Shown piece after piece: positions 22,238 through 37,279 of a stretch of DNA of 64,000 nucleotides (position 1 is its first letter; every line of letters starts with the position of its first letter). Both the position numbers and the translations under genes were made by a program. Source of the DNA: Xanthostigma xanthostigma (lineage: Eukaryota > Arthropoda > Insecta > Raphidioptera > Raphidiidae); NCBI GenBank assembly GCA_963575645.1, contig OY754476.1, positions 6,510,001 through 6,574,000 of the forward strand, written 5' to 3'. The notes beneath the pieces were generated by a model that worked only from the letters and a program-made list of their open reading frames with translations, was not told the DNA's origin and made no database searches.

Positions 22238-25200
22238 GCGTACTTTTTTCTATAAGACACGTTACTATTAAGCATATCTAAAAAAATTATATATTTTGCC
22301 AAATATCGCAAAACGTTCATGTTTTCATATGCGTTTTGCAAAAAAGCAACTTTTTAAGACACTAAGCGACTTTTGGACCGTTCTATACTAACCGAACTTA
22401 TAGAAAATTTCAAGCTGAATCGATTCCGACAATCCACAACCTTGTATCACTTTTAGTTTCAGAGATATTAGCGTTTATTTATTTTATTTGAGAAAAATTT
22501 TAAAGCGCCGTAACTCTTAAACGACTAATGATACAGATGTGGGAGTGGCCGGAATCGATTCAGCGCAACTTTTTACATAAGAATAACCTCAGTTGTAAGT
22601 CGTATGAGAACATTATGACAGTGATTTTTGTGTTTTTTTAAAATCGAAAAAAGTAAGAAGGGGGTACCCTTCTTACAAAATTGAAAAATTTTTGAAAAAT
22701 AGATTCGTTTGATATTATGCATACTTATAGAGAAAGTCATTCTGAATCGATTCCGACCACCCGCAGCCTTGTATCTCTTTTGGTTTCGGAGATATAGCCA
22801 TTTTAAAGTGTTTAAATTTTTTTACACTTTAAACCGTCATAGCGTCTAAACTAACAGAGATACGAATGTGCGCTTGGTCCCATTCGATTCAGCGTACTTT
22901 TTTCTATAAGACACGTTACTATTAAGCATATCTAAAAAAATTATATATTTTGCCAAATATCGCAAAACGTTCGTGTTTTCATATGCGTTTTGCAAAAAAG
23001 CAACTTTTTAAGACACTAAGCGACTTTTGGACCGTTCTATACTAACCGAACTTATAGAAAATTTCAAGCTGAATCGATTCCGACAATCCACAACCTTGTA
23101 TCACTTTTAGTTTCAGAGATATTAGCGTTTATTTATTTTATTTGAGAAAAATTTTAAAGCGCCGTAACTCTTAAACGACTAATGATACAGATGTGGGAGT
23201 GGCCGGAATCGATTCAGCGCAACTTTTTACATAAGAATAACCTCAGTTGTAAGTCGTATGAGAACATTATGACAGTGATTTTTGTGTTTTTTTAAAATCG
23301 AAAAAAGTAAGAAGGGGGTACCCTTCTTACAAAATTGAAAAATTTTTGAAAAATAGATTCGTTTGATATTATGCATACTTATAGAGAAAGTCATTCTGAA
23401 TCGATTCCGACCACCCGCAGCCTTGTATCTCTTTTGGTTTCGGAGATATAGCCATTTTAAAGTGTTTAAATTTTTTTACACTTTAAACCGTCATAGCGTC
23501 TAAACTAACAGAGATACGAATGTGCGCTTGGTCCCATTCGATTCAGCGTACTTTTTTCTATAAGACACGTTACTATTAAGCATATCTAAAAAAATTATAT
23601 ATTTTGCCAAATATCGCAAAACGTTCATGTTTTCATATGCGTTTTGCAAAAAAGCAACTTTTTAAGACACTAAGCGACGTTTGGACCGTTCTATACTAAC
23701 CGAACTTATAGAAAATTTCAAGCTGAATCGATTCCGACAATCCACAACCTTGTATAACTTTTAGTTTCAGAGATATTAGCGTTTATTTATTTTATTTGAG
23801 AAAAATTTTAAAGCGCCGTAACTCTTAAACGACTAATGATACAGATGTGGGAGTGGCCGGAATCGATTCAGCGCAACTTTTTACATAAGAATAACCTCAG
23901 TTGTAAGTCGTATGAGAACATTATGACAGTGATTTTTGTGTTTTTTTAAAATCGAAAAAAGTAAGAAGGGGGTACCCTTCTTACAAAATTGAAAAATTTT
24001 TGAAAAATAGATTCGTTTGATATAATGCATACTTATAGAGAAAGTCATTCTGAATCGATTCCGACCACCCGCAGCCTTGTATCTCTTTTGGTTTCGGAGA
24101 TATAGCCATTTTAAAGTGTTTAAATTTTTTTACACTTTAAACCGTCATAGCGTCTAAACTAACAGAGATACGAATGTGCGCTTGGTCCCATTCGATTCAG
24201 CGTACTTTTTTCTATAAGACACGTTACTATTAAGCATATCTAAAAAAATTATATATTTTGCCAAATATCGCAAAACGTTCGTGTTTTCATATGCGTTTTG
24301 CAAAAAAGCAACTTTTTAAGACACTAAGCGACTTTTGGACCGTTCTATACTAACCGAACTTATAGAAAATTTCAAGCTGAATCGATTCCGACAATCCACA
24401 ACCTTGTATCACTTTTAGTTTCAGAGATATTAGCGTTTATTTATTTTATTTGAGAAAAATTTTAAAGCGCCGTAACTCTTAAACGACTAATGATACAGAT
24501 GTGGGAGTGGCCGGAATCGATTCAGCGCAACTTTTTACATAAGAATAACCTCAGTTGTAAGTCGTATGAGAACATTATGACAGTGATTTTTGTGTTTTTT
24601 TAAAATCGAAAAAAGTAAGAAGGGGGTACCCTTCTTACAAAATTGAAAAATTTTTGAAAAATAGATTCGTTTGATATTATGCATACTTATAGAGAAAGTC
24701 ATTCTGAATCGATTCCGACCACCCGCAGCCTTGTATCTCTTTTGGTTTCGGAGATATAGCCATTTTAAAGTGTTTAAATTTTTTTACACTTTAAACCGTC
24801 ATAGCGTCTAAACTAACAGAGATACGAATGTGCGCTTGGTCCCATTCGATTCAGCGTACTTTTTTCTATAAGACACGTTACTATTAAGCATATCTAAAAA
24901 AATTATATATTTTGCCAAATATCGCAAAACGTTCATGTTTTCATATGCGTTTTGCAAAAAAGCAACTTTTTAAGACACTAAGCGACTTTTGGACCGTTCT
25001 ATACTAACCGAACTTATAGAAAATTTCAAGCTGAATCGATTCCGACAATCCACAACCTTGTATCACTTTTAGTTTCAGAGATATTAGCGTTTATTTATTT
25101 TATTTGAGAAAAATTTTAAAGCGCCGTAACTCTTAAACGACTAATGATACAGATGTGGGAGTGGCCGGAATCGATTCAGCGCAACTTTTTACATAAGAAT

Positions 25201-28123
25201 AACCTCAGTTGTAAGTCGTATGAGAACATTATGACAGTGATTTTTGTGTTTTTTTAAAATCGAAAAAAGTAAGAAGGGGGTACCCTTCTTACAAAATTGA
25301 AAAATTTTTGAAAAATAGATTCGTTTGATATTATGCATACTTATAGAGAAAGTCATTCTGAATCGATTCCGACCACCCGCAGCCTTGTATCTCTTTTGGT
25401 TTCGGAGATATAGCCATTTTAAAGTGTTTAAATTTTTTTACACTTTAAACCGTCATAGCGTCTAAACTAACAGAGATACGAATGTGCGCTTGGTCCCATT
25501 CGATTCAGCGTACTTTTTTCTATAAGACACGTTACTATTAAGCATATCTAAAAAAATTATATATTTTGCCAAATATCGCAAAACGTTCGTGTTTTCATAT
25601 GCGTTTTGCAAAAAAGCAACTTTTTAAGACACTAAGCGACTTTTGGACCGTTCTATACTAACCGAACTTATAGAAAATTTCAAGCTGAATCGATTCCGAC
25701 AATCCACAACCTTGTATCACTTTTAGTTTCAGAGATATTAGCGTTTATTTATTTTATTTGAGAAAAATTTTAAAGCGCCGTAACTCTTAAACGACTAATG
25801 ATACAGATGTGGGAGTGGCCGGAATCGATTCAGCGCAACTTTTTACATAAGAATAACCTCAGTTGTAAGTCGTATGAGAACATTATGACAGTGATTTTTG
25901 TGTTTTTTTAAAATCGAAAAAAGTAAGAAGGGGGTACCCTTCTTACAAAATTGAAAAATTTTTGAAAAATAGATTCGTTTGATATTATGCATACTTATAG
26001 AGAAAGTCATTCTGAATCGATTCCGACCACCCGCAGCCTTGTATCTCTTTTGGTTTCGGAGATATAGCCATTTTAAAGTGTTTAAATTTTTTTACACTTT
26101 AAACCGTCATAGCGTCTAAACTAACAGAGATACGAATGTGCGCTTGGTCCCATTCGATTCAGCGTACTTTTTTCTATAAGACACGTTACTATTAAGCATA
26201 TCTAAAAAAATTATATATTTTGCCAAATATCGCAAAACGTTCATGTTTTCATATGCGTTTTGCAAAAAAGCAACTTTTTAAGACACTAAGCGACTTTTGG
26301 ACCGTTCTATACTAACCGAACTTATAGAAAATTTCAAGCTGAATCGATTCCGACAATCCACAACCTTGTATCACTTTTAGTTTCAGAGATATTAGCGTTT
26401 ATTTATTTTATTTGAGAAAAATTTTAAAGCGCCGTAACTCTTAAACGACTAATGATACAGATGTGGGAGTGGCCGGAATCGATTCAGCGCAACTTTTTAC
26501 ATAAGAATAACCTCAGTTGTAAGTCGTATGAGAACATTATGACAGTGATTTTTGTGTTTTTTTAAAATCGAAAAAAGTAAGAAGGGGGTACCCTTCTTAC
26601 AAAATTGAAAAATTTTTGAAAAATAGATTCGTTTGATATTATGCATACTTATAGAGAAAGTCATTCTGAATCGATTCCGACCACCCGCAGCCTTGTATCT
26701 CTTTTGGTTTCGGAGATATAGCCATTTTAAAGTGTTTAAATTTTTTTACACTTTAAACCGTCATAGCGTCTAAACTAACAGAGATACGAATGTGCGCTTG
26801 GTCCCATTCGATTCAGCGTACTTTTTTCTATAAGACACGTTACTATTAAGCATATCTAAAAAAATTATATATTTTGCCAAATATCGCAAAACGTTCATGT
26901 TTTCATATGCGTTTTGCAAAAAAGCAACTTTTTAAGACACTAAGCGACTTTTGGACCGTTCTATACTAACCGAACTTATAGAAAATTTCAAGCTGAATCG
27001 ATTCCGACAATCCACAACCTTGTATCACTTTTAGTTTCAGAGATATTAGCGTTTATTTATTTTATTTGAGAAAAATTTTAAAGCGCCGTAACTCTTAAAC
27101 GACTAATGATACAGATGTGGGAGTGGCCGGAATCGATTCAGCGCAACTTTTTACATAAGAATAACCTCAGTTGTAAGTCGTATGAGAACATTATGACAGT
27201 GATTTTTGTGTTTTTTTAAAATCGAAAAAAGTAAGAAGGGGGTACCCTTCTTACAAAATTGAAAAATTTTTGAAAAATAGATTCGTTTGATATTATGCAT
27301 ACTTATAGAGAAAGTCATTCTGAATCGATTCCGACCACCCGCAGCCTTGTATCTCTTTTGGTTTCGGAGATATAGCTATTTTAAAGTGTTTAAATTTTTT
27401 TACACTTTAAACCGTCATAGCGTCTAAACTAACAGAGATACGAATGTGCGCTTGGTCCCATTCGATTCAGCGTACTTTTTTCTATAAGACACGTTACTAT
27501 TAAGCATATCTAAAAAAATTATATATTTTGCCAAATATCGCAAAACGTTCATGTTTTCATATGCGTTTTGCAAAAAAGCAACTTTTTAAGACACTAAGCG
27601 ACTTTTGGACCGTTCTATACTAACCGAACTTATAGAAAATTTCAAGCTGAATCGATTCCGACAATCCACAACCTTGTATCACTTTTAGTTTCAGAGATAT
27701 TAGCGTTTATTTATTTTATTTGAGAAAAATTTTAAAGCGCCGTAACTCTTAAACGACTAATGATACAGATGTGGGAGTGGCCGGAATCGATTCAGCGCAA
27801 CTTTTTACATAAGAATAACCTCAGTTGTAAGTCGTATGAGAACATTATGACAGTGATTTTTGTGTTTTTTTAAAATCGAAAAAAGTAAGAAGGGGGTACC
27901 CTTCTTACAAAATTGAAAAATTTTTGAAAAATAGATTCGTTTGATATTATGCATACTTATAGAGAAAGTCATTCTGAATCGATTCCGACCACCCGCAGCC
28001 TTGTATCTCTTTTGGTTTCGGAGATATAGCCATTTTAAAGTGTTTAAATTTTTTTACACTTTAAACCGTCATAGCGTCTAAACTAACAGAGATACGAATG
28101 TGCGCTTGGTCCCATTCGATTCA
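22238..28123. repeat. Copies 35-43, alternating G82 copies
   Basis: All are T187/T196. Copies 36, 38 and 40 have G82 (TTCGTG) and alternate with copies lacking it (37, 39 and 41), a 2-mer rhythm of 1,308 bp. Copy 42 has T562. Copy 37 has three private changes: G at 23679, A at 23756 and A at 24024. The order of copies 40-43 (G82, consensus, T562, consensus) equals that of copies 65-68. Confidence 0.83.
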
Positions 28124-30739
28124 GCGTACTTTTTTCTATAAGACACGTTACTATTAAGCATATCTAAAAAAATTATATATTTTGCCAAATATCGCAAAAC
28201 GTTCATGTTTTCATATGCGTTTTGCAAAAAAGCAACTTTTTAAGACACTAAGCGACTTTTGGACCGTTCTATACTAACCGAACTTATAGAAAATTTCAAG
28301 CTGAATCGATTCCGACAATCCACAACCTTGTATCACTTTTAGTTTCAGAGATATTAGCGTTTATTTATTTTATTTGAGAAAAATTTTAAAGCGCCGTAAC
28401 TCTTAAACGACTAATGATACAGATGTGGGAGTGGCCGGAATCGATTCAGCGCAACTTTTTACATAAGAATAACCTCAGTTGTAAGTCGTATGAGAACATT
28501 ATGACAGTGATTTTTGTGTTTTTTTAAAATCGAAAAAAGTAAGAAGGGGGTACCCTTCTTACAAAATTGAAAAATTTTTGAAAAATAGATTCGTTTGATA
28601 TTATGCATACTTATAGAGAAAGTCATTCTGAATCGATTCCGACCACCCGCAGCCTTGTATCTCTTTTGGTTTCGGAGATATAGCTATTTTAAAGTGTTTA
28701 AATTTTTTTACACTTTAAACCGTCATAGCGTCTAAACTAACAGAGATACGAATGTGCGCTTGGTCCTATTCGATTCAGCGTACTTTTTTCTATAAGACAC
28801 GTTACTATTAAGCATATCTAAAAAAATTATATATTTTGCCAAATATCGCAAAACGTTCATGTTTTCATATGCGTTTTGCAAAAAAGCAACTTTTTAAGAC
28901 ACTAAGCGACTTTTGGACCGTTCTATACTAACCGAACTTATAGAAAATTTCAAGCTGAATCGAATCCGACAACCCACAACCTTGTATCACTTTTAGTTTC
29001 AGAGATATTAGCGTTTATTTATTTTATTTGAGAAAAATTTGAAAGCGCCGTAACTCTTAAACGACTAATGATACAGATGTGGGAGTGGCCGGAATCGATT
29101 CAGCGCAACTTTTTACATAAGAATAACCTCAGTTGTAAGTCGTATGAGAACATTATGACAGTGATTTTTGTGTTTTTTTAAAATCGAAAAAAGTAAGAAG
29201 GGGGTACCCTTCTTACAAAATTGAAAAATTTTTGAAAAATAGATTCGTTTGATATTATGCATACTTATAGAGAAAGTCATTCTGAATCGATTCCGACCAC
29301 CCGCAGCCTTGTATCTCTTTTGGTTTCGGAGATATAGCCATTTTAAAGTGTTTAAATTTTTTTACACTTTAAACCGTCATAGCGTCTAAACTAACAGAGA
29401 TACGAATGTGCGCTTGGTCCCATTCGATTCAGCGTACTTTTTTCTATAAGACACGTTACTATTAAGCATATCTAAAAAAATTATATATTTTGCCAAATAT
29501 CGCAAAACGTTCATGTTTTCATATGCGTTTTGCAAAAAAGCAACTTTTTAAGACACTAAGCGACTTTTGGACCGTTCTATACTAACCGAACTTATAGAAA
29601 ATTTCAAGCTGAATCGAATCCGACAACCCACAACCTTGTATCACTTTTAGTTTCAGAGATATTAGCGTTTATTTATTTTATTTGAGAAAAATTTTAAAGC
29701 GCCGTAACTCTTAAACGACTAATGATACAGATGTGGGAGTGGCCGGAATCGATTCAGCGCAACTTTTTACATAAGAATAACCTCAGTTGTAAGTCGTATG
29801 AGAACATTATGACAGTGATTTTTGTGTTTTTTTAAAATCGAAAAAAGTAAGAAGGGGGTACCCTTCTTACAAAATTGAAAAATTTTTGAAAAATAGATTC
29901 GTTTGATATTATGCATACTTATAGAGAAAGTCATTCTGAATCGATTCCGACCACCCGCAGCCTTGTATCTCTTTTGGTTTCGGAGATATAGCCATTTTAA
30001 AGTGTTTAAATTTTTTTACACTTTAAACCGTCATAGCGTCTAAACTAACAGAGATACGAATGTGCGCTTGGTCCCATTCGATTCAGCGTACTTTTTTCTA
30101 TAAGACACGTTACTATTAAGCATATCTAAAAAAATTATATATTTTGCCAAATATCGCAAAACGTTCATGTTTTCATATGCGTTTTGCAAAAAAGCAACTT
30201 TTTAAGACACTAAGCGACTTTTGGACCGTTCTATACTAACCGAACTTATAGAAAATTTCAAGCTGAATCGAATCCGACAACCCACAACCTTGTATCACTT
30301 TTAGTTTCAGAGATATTAGCGTTTATTTATTTTATTTGAGAAAAATTTTAAAGCGCCGTAACTCTTAAACGACTAATGATACAGATGTGGGAGTGGCCGG
30401 AATCGATTCAGCGCAACTTTTTACATAAGAATAACCTCAGTTGTAAGTCGTATGAGAACATTATGACAGTGATTTTTGTGTTTTTTTAAAATCGAAAAAA
30501 GTAAGAAGGGGGTACCCTTCTTACAAAATTGAAAAATTTTTGAAAAATAGATTCGTTTGATATTATGCATACTTATAGAGAAAGTCATTCTGAATCGATT
30601 CCGACCACCCGCAGCCTTGTATCTCTTTTGGTTTCGGAGATATAGCCATTTTAAAGTGTTTAAATTTTTTTACACTTTAAACCGTCATAGCGTCTAAACT
30701 AACAGAGATACGAATGTGCGCTTGGTCCCATTCGATTCA
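28124..30739. repeat. Copies 44-47, 4-mer higher-order unit
   Basis: Copy 44 has T562 and T644 (TCCTATTCG). Copy 45 has A187/C196 and G264 (TTTGAAAGC). Copies 46 and 47 have A187/C196. The order starts again at copy 48. T644 and G264 are seen only in this pair of blocks. Confidence 0.85.
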
Positions 30740-32701
30740 GCGTACTTTTTTCTATAAGACACGTTACTATTAAGCATATCTAAAAAAATTATATATTTTG
30801 CCAAATATCGCAAAACGTTCATGTTTTCATATGCGTTTTGCAAAAAAGCAACTTTTTAAGACACTAAGCGACTTTTGGACCGTTCTATACTAACCGAACT
30901 TATAGAAAATTTCAAGCTGAATCGATTCCGACAATCCACAACCTTGTATCACTTTTAGTTTCAGAGATATTAGCGTTTATTTATTTTATTTGAGAAAAAT
31001 TTTAAAGCGCCGTAACTCTTAAACGACTAATGATACAGATGTGGGAGTGGCCGGAATCGATTCAGCGCAACTTTTTACATAAGAATAACCTCAGTTGTAA
31101 GTCGTATGAGAACATTATGACAGTGATTTTTGTGTTTTTTTAAAATCGAAAAAAGTAAGAAGGGGGTACCCTTCTTACAAAATTGAAAAATTTTTGAAAA
31201 ATAGATTCGTTTGATATTATGCATACTTATAGAGAAAGTCATTCTGAATCGATTCCGACCACCCGCAGCCTTGTATCTCTTTTGGTTTCGGAGATATAGC
31301 TATTTTAAAGTGTTTAAATTTTTTTACACTTTAAACCGTCATAGCGTCTAAACTAACAGAGATACGAATGTGCGCTTGGTCCTATTCGATTCAGCGTACT
31401 TTTTTCTATAAGACACGTTACTATTAAGCATATCTAAAAAAATTATATATTTTGCCAAATATCGCAAAACGTTCATGTTTTCATATGCGTTTTGCAAAAA
31501 AGCAACTTTTTAAGACACTAAGCGACTTTTGGACCGTTCTATACTAACCGAACTTATAGAAAATTTCAAGCTGAATCGAATCCGACAACCCACAACCTTG
31601 TATCACTTTTAGTTTCAGAGATATTAGCGTTTATTTATTTTATTTGAGAAAAATTTGAAAGCGCCGTAACTCTTAAACGACTAATGATACAGATGTGGGA
31701 GTGGCCGGAATCGATTCAGCGCAACTTTTTACATAAGAATAACCTCAGTTGTAAGTCGTATGAGAACATTATGACAGTGATTTTTGTGTTTTTTTAAAAT
31801 CGAAAAAAGTAAGAAGGGGGTACCCTTCTTACAAAATTGAAAAATTTTTGAAAAATAGATTCGTTTGATATTATGCATACTTATAGAGAAAGTCATTCTG
31901 AATCGATTCCGACCACCCGCAGCCTTGTATCTCTTTTGGTTTCGGAGATATAGCCATTTTAAAGTGTTTAAATTTTTTTACACTTTAAACCGTCATAGCG
32001 TCTAAACTAACAGAGATACGAATGTGCGCTTGGTCCCATTCGATTCAGCGTACTTTTTTCTATAAGACACGTTACTATTAAGCATATCTAAAAAAATTAT
32101 ATATTTTGCCAAATATCGCAAAACGTTCATGTTTTCATATGCGTTTTGCAAAAAAGCAACTTTTTAAGACACTAAGCGACTTTTGGACCGTTCTATACTA
32201 ACCGAACTTATAGAAAATTTCAAGCTGAATCGAATCCGACAACCCACAACCTTGTATCACTTTTAGTTTCAGAGATATTAGCGTTTATTTATTTTATTTG
32301 AGAAAAATTTTAAAGCGCCGTAACTCTTAAACGACTAATGATACAGATGTGGGAGTGGCCGGAATCGATTCAGCGCAACTTTTTACATAAGAATAACCTC
32401 AGTTGTAAGTCGTATGAGAACATTATGACAGTGATTTTTGTGTTTTTTTAAAATCGAAAAAAGTAAGAAGGGGGTACCCTTCTTACAAAATTGAAAAATT
32501 TTTGAAAAATAGATTCGTTTGATATTATGCATATTTATAGAGAAAGTCATTCTGAATCGATTCCGACCACCCGCAGCCTTGTATCTCTTTTGGTTTCGGA
32601 GATATAGCCATTTTAAAGTGTTTAAATTTTTTTACACTTTAAACCGTCATAGCGTCTAAACTAACAGAGATACGAATGTGCGCTTGGTCCCATTCGATTC
32701 A
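30740..32701. repeat. Copies 48-50, second 4-mer unit lacking its last copy
   Basis: Copy 48 has T562/T644, copy 49 A187/C196/G264 and copy 50 A187/C196, matching copies 44-46. The fourth member is missing, and copy 51, of a different type, follows. Copy 50 has a private T at 32534. Confidence 0.84.
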
Positions 32702-34009
32702 GCGTACTTTTTTCTATAAGACACGTTACTATTAAGCATATCTAAAAAAATTATATATTTTGCCAAATATCGCAAAACGTTCATGATTTCATATGCGTTT
32801 TGCAAAAAAGCAACTTTTTAAGACACTAAGCGACTTTTGGACCGTTCTATACTAACTGAACTTATAGAAAATTTCAAGCTGAATCGATTCCGACAATCCA
32901 CAACCTTGTATCACTTTTAGTTTCAGAGATATTAGCGTTTATTTATTTTATTTGAGAAAAATTTTAAAGCGCCGTAACTCTTAAACGACTAATGATACAG
33001 ATGTGGGAGTGGCCGGAATCGATTCAGCGCAACTTTTTACATAAGAATAACCTCAGTTGTAAGTCGTATGAGAACATTATGACAGTGATTTTTGTGTTTT
33101 TTTAAAATCGAAAAAAGTAAGAAGGGGGTACCCTTCTTACAAAATTGAAAAATTTTTGAAAAATAGATTCGTTTGATATTATGCATACTTATAGAGAAAG
33201 TCATTCTGAATCGATTCCGACCACCCGCAGCCTTGTATCTCTTTTGGTTTCGGAGATATAGCCATTTTAAAGTGTTTAAATTTTTTTACACTTTAAACCG
33301 TCATAGCGTCTAAACTAACAGAGATACGAATGTGCGCTTGGTCCCATTCGATTCAGCGTACTTTTTTCTATAAGACACGTTACTATTAAGCATATCTAAA
33401 AAAATTATATATTTTGCCAAATATCGCAAAACGTTCATGTTTTCATATGCGTTTTGCAAAAAAGCAACTTTTTAAGACACTAAGCGACTTTTGGACCGTT
33501 CTATACTAACCGAACTTATAGAAAATTTCAAGCTGAATCGATTCCGACAATCCACAACCTTGTATCACTTTTAGTTTCAGAGATATTAGCGTTTATTTAT
33601 TTTATTTGAGAAAAATTTTAAAGCGCCGTAACTCTTAAACGACTAATGATACAGATGTGGGAGTGGCCGGAATCGATTCAGCGCAACTTTTTACATAAGA
33701 ATAACCTCAGTTGTAAGTCGTATGAGAACATTATGACAGTGATTTTTGTGTTTTTTTAAAATCGAAAAAAGTAAGAAGGGGGTACCCTTCTTACAAAATT
33801 GAAAAATTTTTGAAAAATAGATTCGTTTGATATTATGCATACTTATAGAGAAAGTCATTCTGAATCGATTCCGACCACCCGCAGCCTTGTATCTCTTTTG
33901 GTTTCGGAGATATAGCCATTTTAAAGTGTTTAAATTTTTTTACACTTTAAACCGTCATAGCGTCTAAACTAACAGAGATACGAATGTGCGCTTGGTCCCA
34001 TTCGATTCA
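32702..34009. repeat. Copies 51-52
   Basis: Copy 51 carries A85 and T156 on a T187/T196 background, as copy 2 does, 49 copies upstream. Copy 52 is consensus, as is copy 3. This short match over about 32 kb suggests long-range exchange within the array. Copy 53 does not continue the match to copy 4, because it lacks A85. Confidence 0.8.
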
Positions 34010-37000
34010 GCGTACTTTTTTCTATAAGACACGTTACTATTAAGCATATCTAAAAAAATTATATATTTTGCCAAATATCGCAAAACGTTCATGTTTTCAT
34101 ATGCGTTTTGCAAAAAAGCAACTTTTTAAGACACTAAGCGACTTTTGGACCGTTCTATACTAACCGAACTTATAGAAAATTTCAAGCTGAATCGAATCCG
34201 ACAACCCACAACCTTGTATCACTTTTAGTTTCAGAGATATTAGCGTTTATTTATTTTATTTGAGAAAAATTTTAAAGCGCCGTAACTCTTAAACGACTAA
34301 TGATACAGATGTGGGAGTGGCCGGAATCGATTCAGCGCAACTTTTTACATAAGAATAACCTCAGTTGTAAGTCGTATGAGAACATTATGACAGTGATTTT
34401 TGTGTTTTTTTAAAATCGAAAAAAGTAAGAAGGGGGTACCCTTCTTACAAAATTGAAAAATTTTTGAAAAATAGATTCGTTTGATATTATGCATACTTAT
34501 AGAGAAAGTCATTCTGAATCGATTCCGACCACCCGCAGCCTTGTATCTCTTTTGGTTTCGGAGATATAGCCATTTTAAAGTGTTTAAATTTTTTTACACT
34601 TTAAACCGTCATAGCGTCTAAACTAACAGAGATACGAATGTGCGCTTGGTCCCATTCGATTCAGCGTACTTTTTTCTATAAGACACGTTACTATTAAGCA
34701 TATCTAAAAAAATTATATATTTTGCCAAATATCGCAAAACGTTCATGTTTTCATATGCGTTTTGCAAAAAAGCAACTTTTTAAGACACTAAGCGACTTTT
34801 GGACCGTTCTATACTAACCGAACTTATAGAAAATTTCAAGCTGAATCGAATCCGACAACCCACAACCTTGTATCACTTTTAGTTTCAGAGATATTAGCGT
34901 TTATTTTTTTTATTTGAGAAAAATTTTAAAGCGCCGTAACTCTTAAACGACTAATGATACAGATGTGGGAGTGGCCGGAATCGATTCAGCGCAACTTTTT
35001 ACATAAGAATAACCTCAGTTGTAAGTCGTATGAGAACATTATGACAGTGATTTTTGTGTTTTTTTAAAATCGAAAAAAGTAAGAAGGGGGTACCCTTCTT
35101 ACAAAATTGAAAAATTTTTGAAAAATAGATTCGTTTGATATTATGCATACTTATAGAGAAAGTCATTCTGAATCGATTCCGACCACCCGCAGCCTTGTAT
35201 CTCTTTTGGTTTCGGAGATATAGCCATTTTAAAGTGTTTAAATTTTTTTACACTTTAAACCGTCATAGCGTCTAAACTAACAGAGATACGAATGTGCGCT
35301 TGGTCCCATTCGATTCAGCGTACTTTTTTCTATAAGACACGTTACTATTAAGCATATCTAAAAAAATTATATATTTTGCCAAATATCGCAAAACGTTCAT
35401 GTTTTCATATGCGTTTTGCAAAAAAGCAACTTTTTAAGACACTAAGCGACTTTTGGACCGTTCTATACTAACCGAACTTATAGAAAATTTCAAGCTGAAT
35501 CGAATCCGACAACCCACAACCTTGTATCACTTTTAGTTTCAGAGATATTAGCGTTTATTTTTTTTATTTGAGAAAAATTTTAAAGCGCCGTAACTCTTAA
35601 ACGACTAATGATACAGATGTGGGAGTGGCCGGAATCGATTCAGCGCAACTTTTTACATAAGAATAACCTCAGTTGTAAGTCGTATGAGAACATTATGACA
35701 GTGATTTTTGTGTTTTTTTAAAATCGAAAAAAGTAAGAAGGGGGTACCCTTCTTACAAAATTGAAAAATTTTTGAAAAATAGATTCGTTTGATATTATGC
35801 ATACTTATAGAGAAAGTCATTCTGAATCGATTCCGACCACCCGCAGCCTTGTATCTCTTTTGGTTTCGGAGATATAGCCATTTTAAAGTGTTTAAATTTT
35901 TTTACACTTTAAACCGTCATAGCGTCTAAACTAACAGAGATACGAATGTGCGCTTGGTCCCATTCGATTCAGCGTACTTTTTTCTATAAGACACGTTACT
36001 ATTAAGCATATCTAAAAAAATTATATATTTTGCCAAATATCGCAAAACGTTCATGTTTTCATATGCGTTTTGCAAAAAAGCAACTTTTTAAGACACTAAG
36101 CGACTTTTGGACCGTTATATACTAACCGAACTTATAGAAAATTTCAAGCTGAATCGATTCCGACAATCCACAACCTTGTATCACTTTTAGTTTCAGAGAT
36201 ATTAGCGTTTATTTATTTTATTTGAGAAAAATTTTAAAGCGCCGTAACTCTTAAACGACTAATGATACAGATGTGGGAGTGGCCGGAATCGATTCAGCGC
36301 AACTTTTTACATAAGAATAACCTCAGTTGTAAGTCGTATGAGAACATTATGACAGTGATTTTTGTGTTTTTTTAAAATCGAAAAAAGTAAGAAGGGGGTA
36401 CCCTTCTTACAAAATTGAAAAATTTTTGAAAAATAGATTCGTTTGATATTATGCATACTTATAGAGAAAGTCATTCCGAATCGATTCCGACCACCCGCAG
36501 CCTTGTATCTCTTTTGGTTTCGGAGATATAGCTATTTTAAAGTGTTTAAATTTATTTACACTTTAAACCGTCATAGCGTCTAAACTAACAGAGATACGAA
36601 TGTGCGCTTGGTCCCATTCGATTCAGCGTACTTTTTTCTATAAGACACGTTACTATTAAGCATATCTAAAAAAATTATATATTTTGCCAAATATCGCAAA
36701 ACGTTCATGTTTTCATATGCGTTTTGCAAAAAAGCAACTTTTTAAGACACTAAGCGACTTTTGGACCGTTCTATACTAACCGAACTTATAGAAAATTTCA
36801 AGCTGAATCGAATCCGACAACCCACAACCTTGTATCACTTTTAGTTTCAGAGATATTAGCGTTTATTTTTTTTATTTGAGAAAAATTTTAAAGCGCCGTA
36901 ACTCTTAAACGACTAATGATACAGATGTGGGAGTGGCCGGAATCGATTCAGCGCAACTTTTTACATAAGAATAACCTCAGTTGTAAGTCGTATGAGAACA

Positions 37001-37279
37001 TTATGACAGTGATTTTTGTGTTTTTTTAAAATCGAAAAAAGTAAGAAGGGGGTACCCTTCTTACAAAATTGAAAAATTTTTGAAAAATAGATTCGTTTGA
37101 TATTATGCATACTTATAGAGAAAGTCATTCTGAATCGATTCCGACCACCCGCAGCCTTGTATCTCTTTTGGTTTCGGAGATATAGCCATTTTAAAGTGTT
37201 TAAATTTTTTTACACTTTAAACCGTCATAGCGTCTAAACTAACAGAGATACGAATGTGCGCTTGGTCCCATTCGATTCA
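34010..37279. repeat. Copies 53-57, second type of 5-mer unit
   Basis: The order is A187/C196 with A244 (53), T244 type (54 and 55), A146/C506/T562/A583 type (56), and T244 type (57). It is the same as in copies 29-33 and 58-62. The unit is 3,270 bp and is directly tandem with the next. Confidence 0.85.
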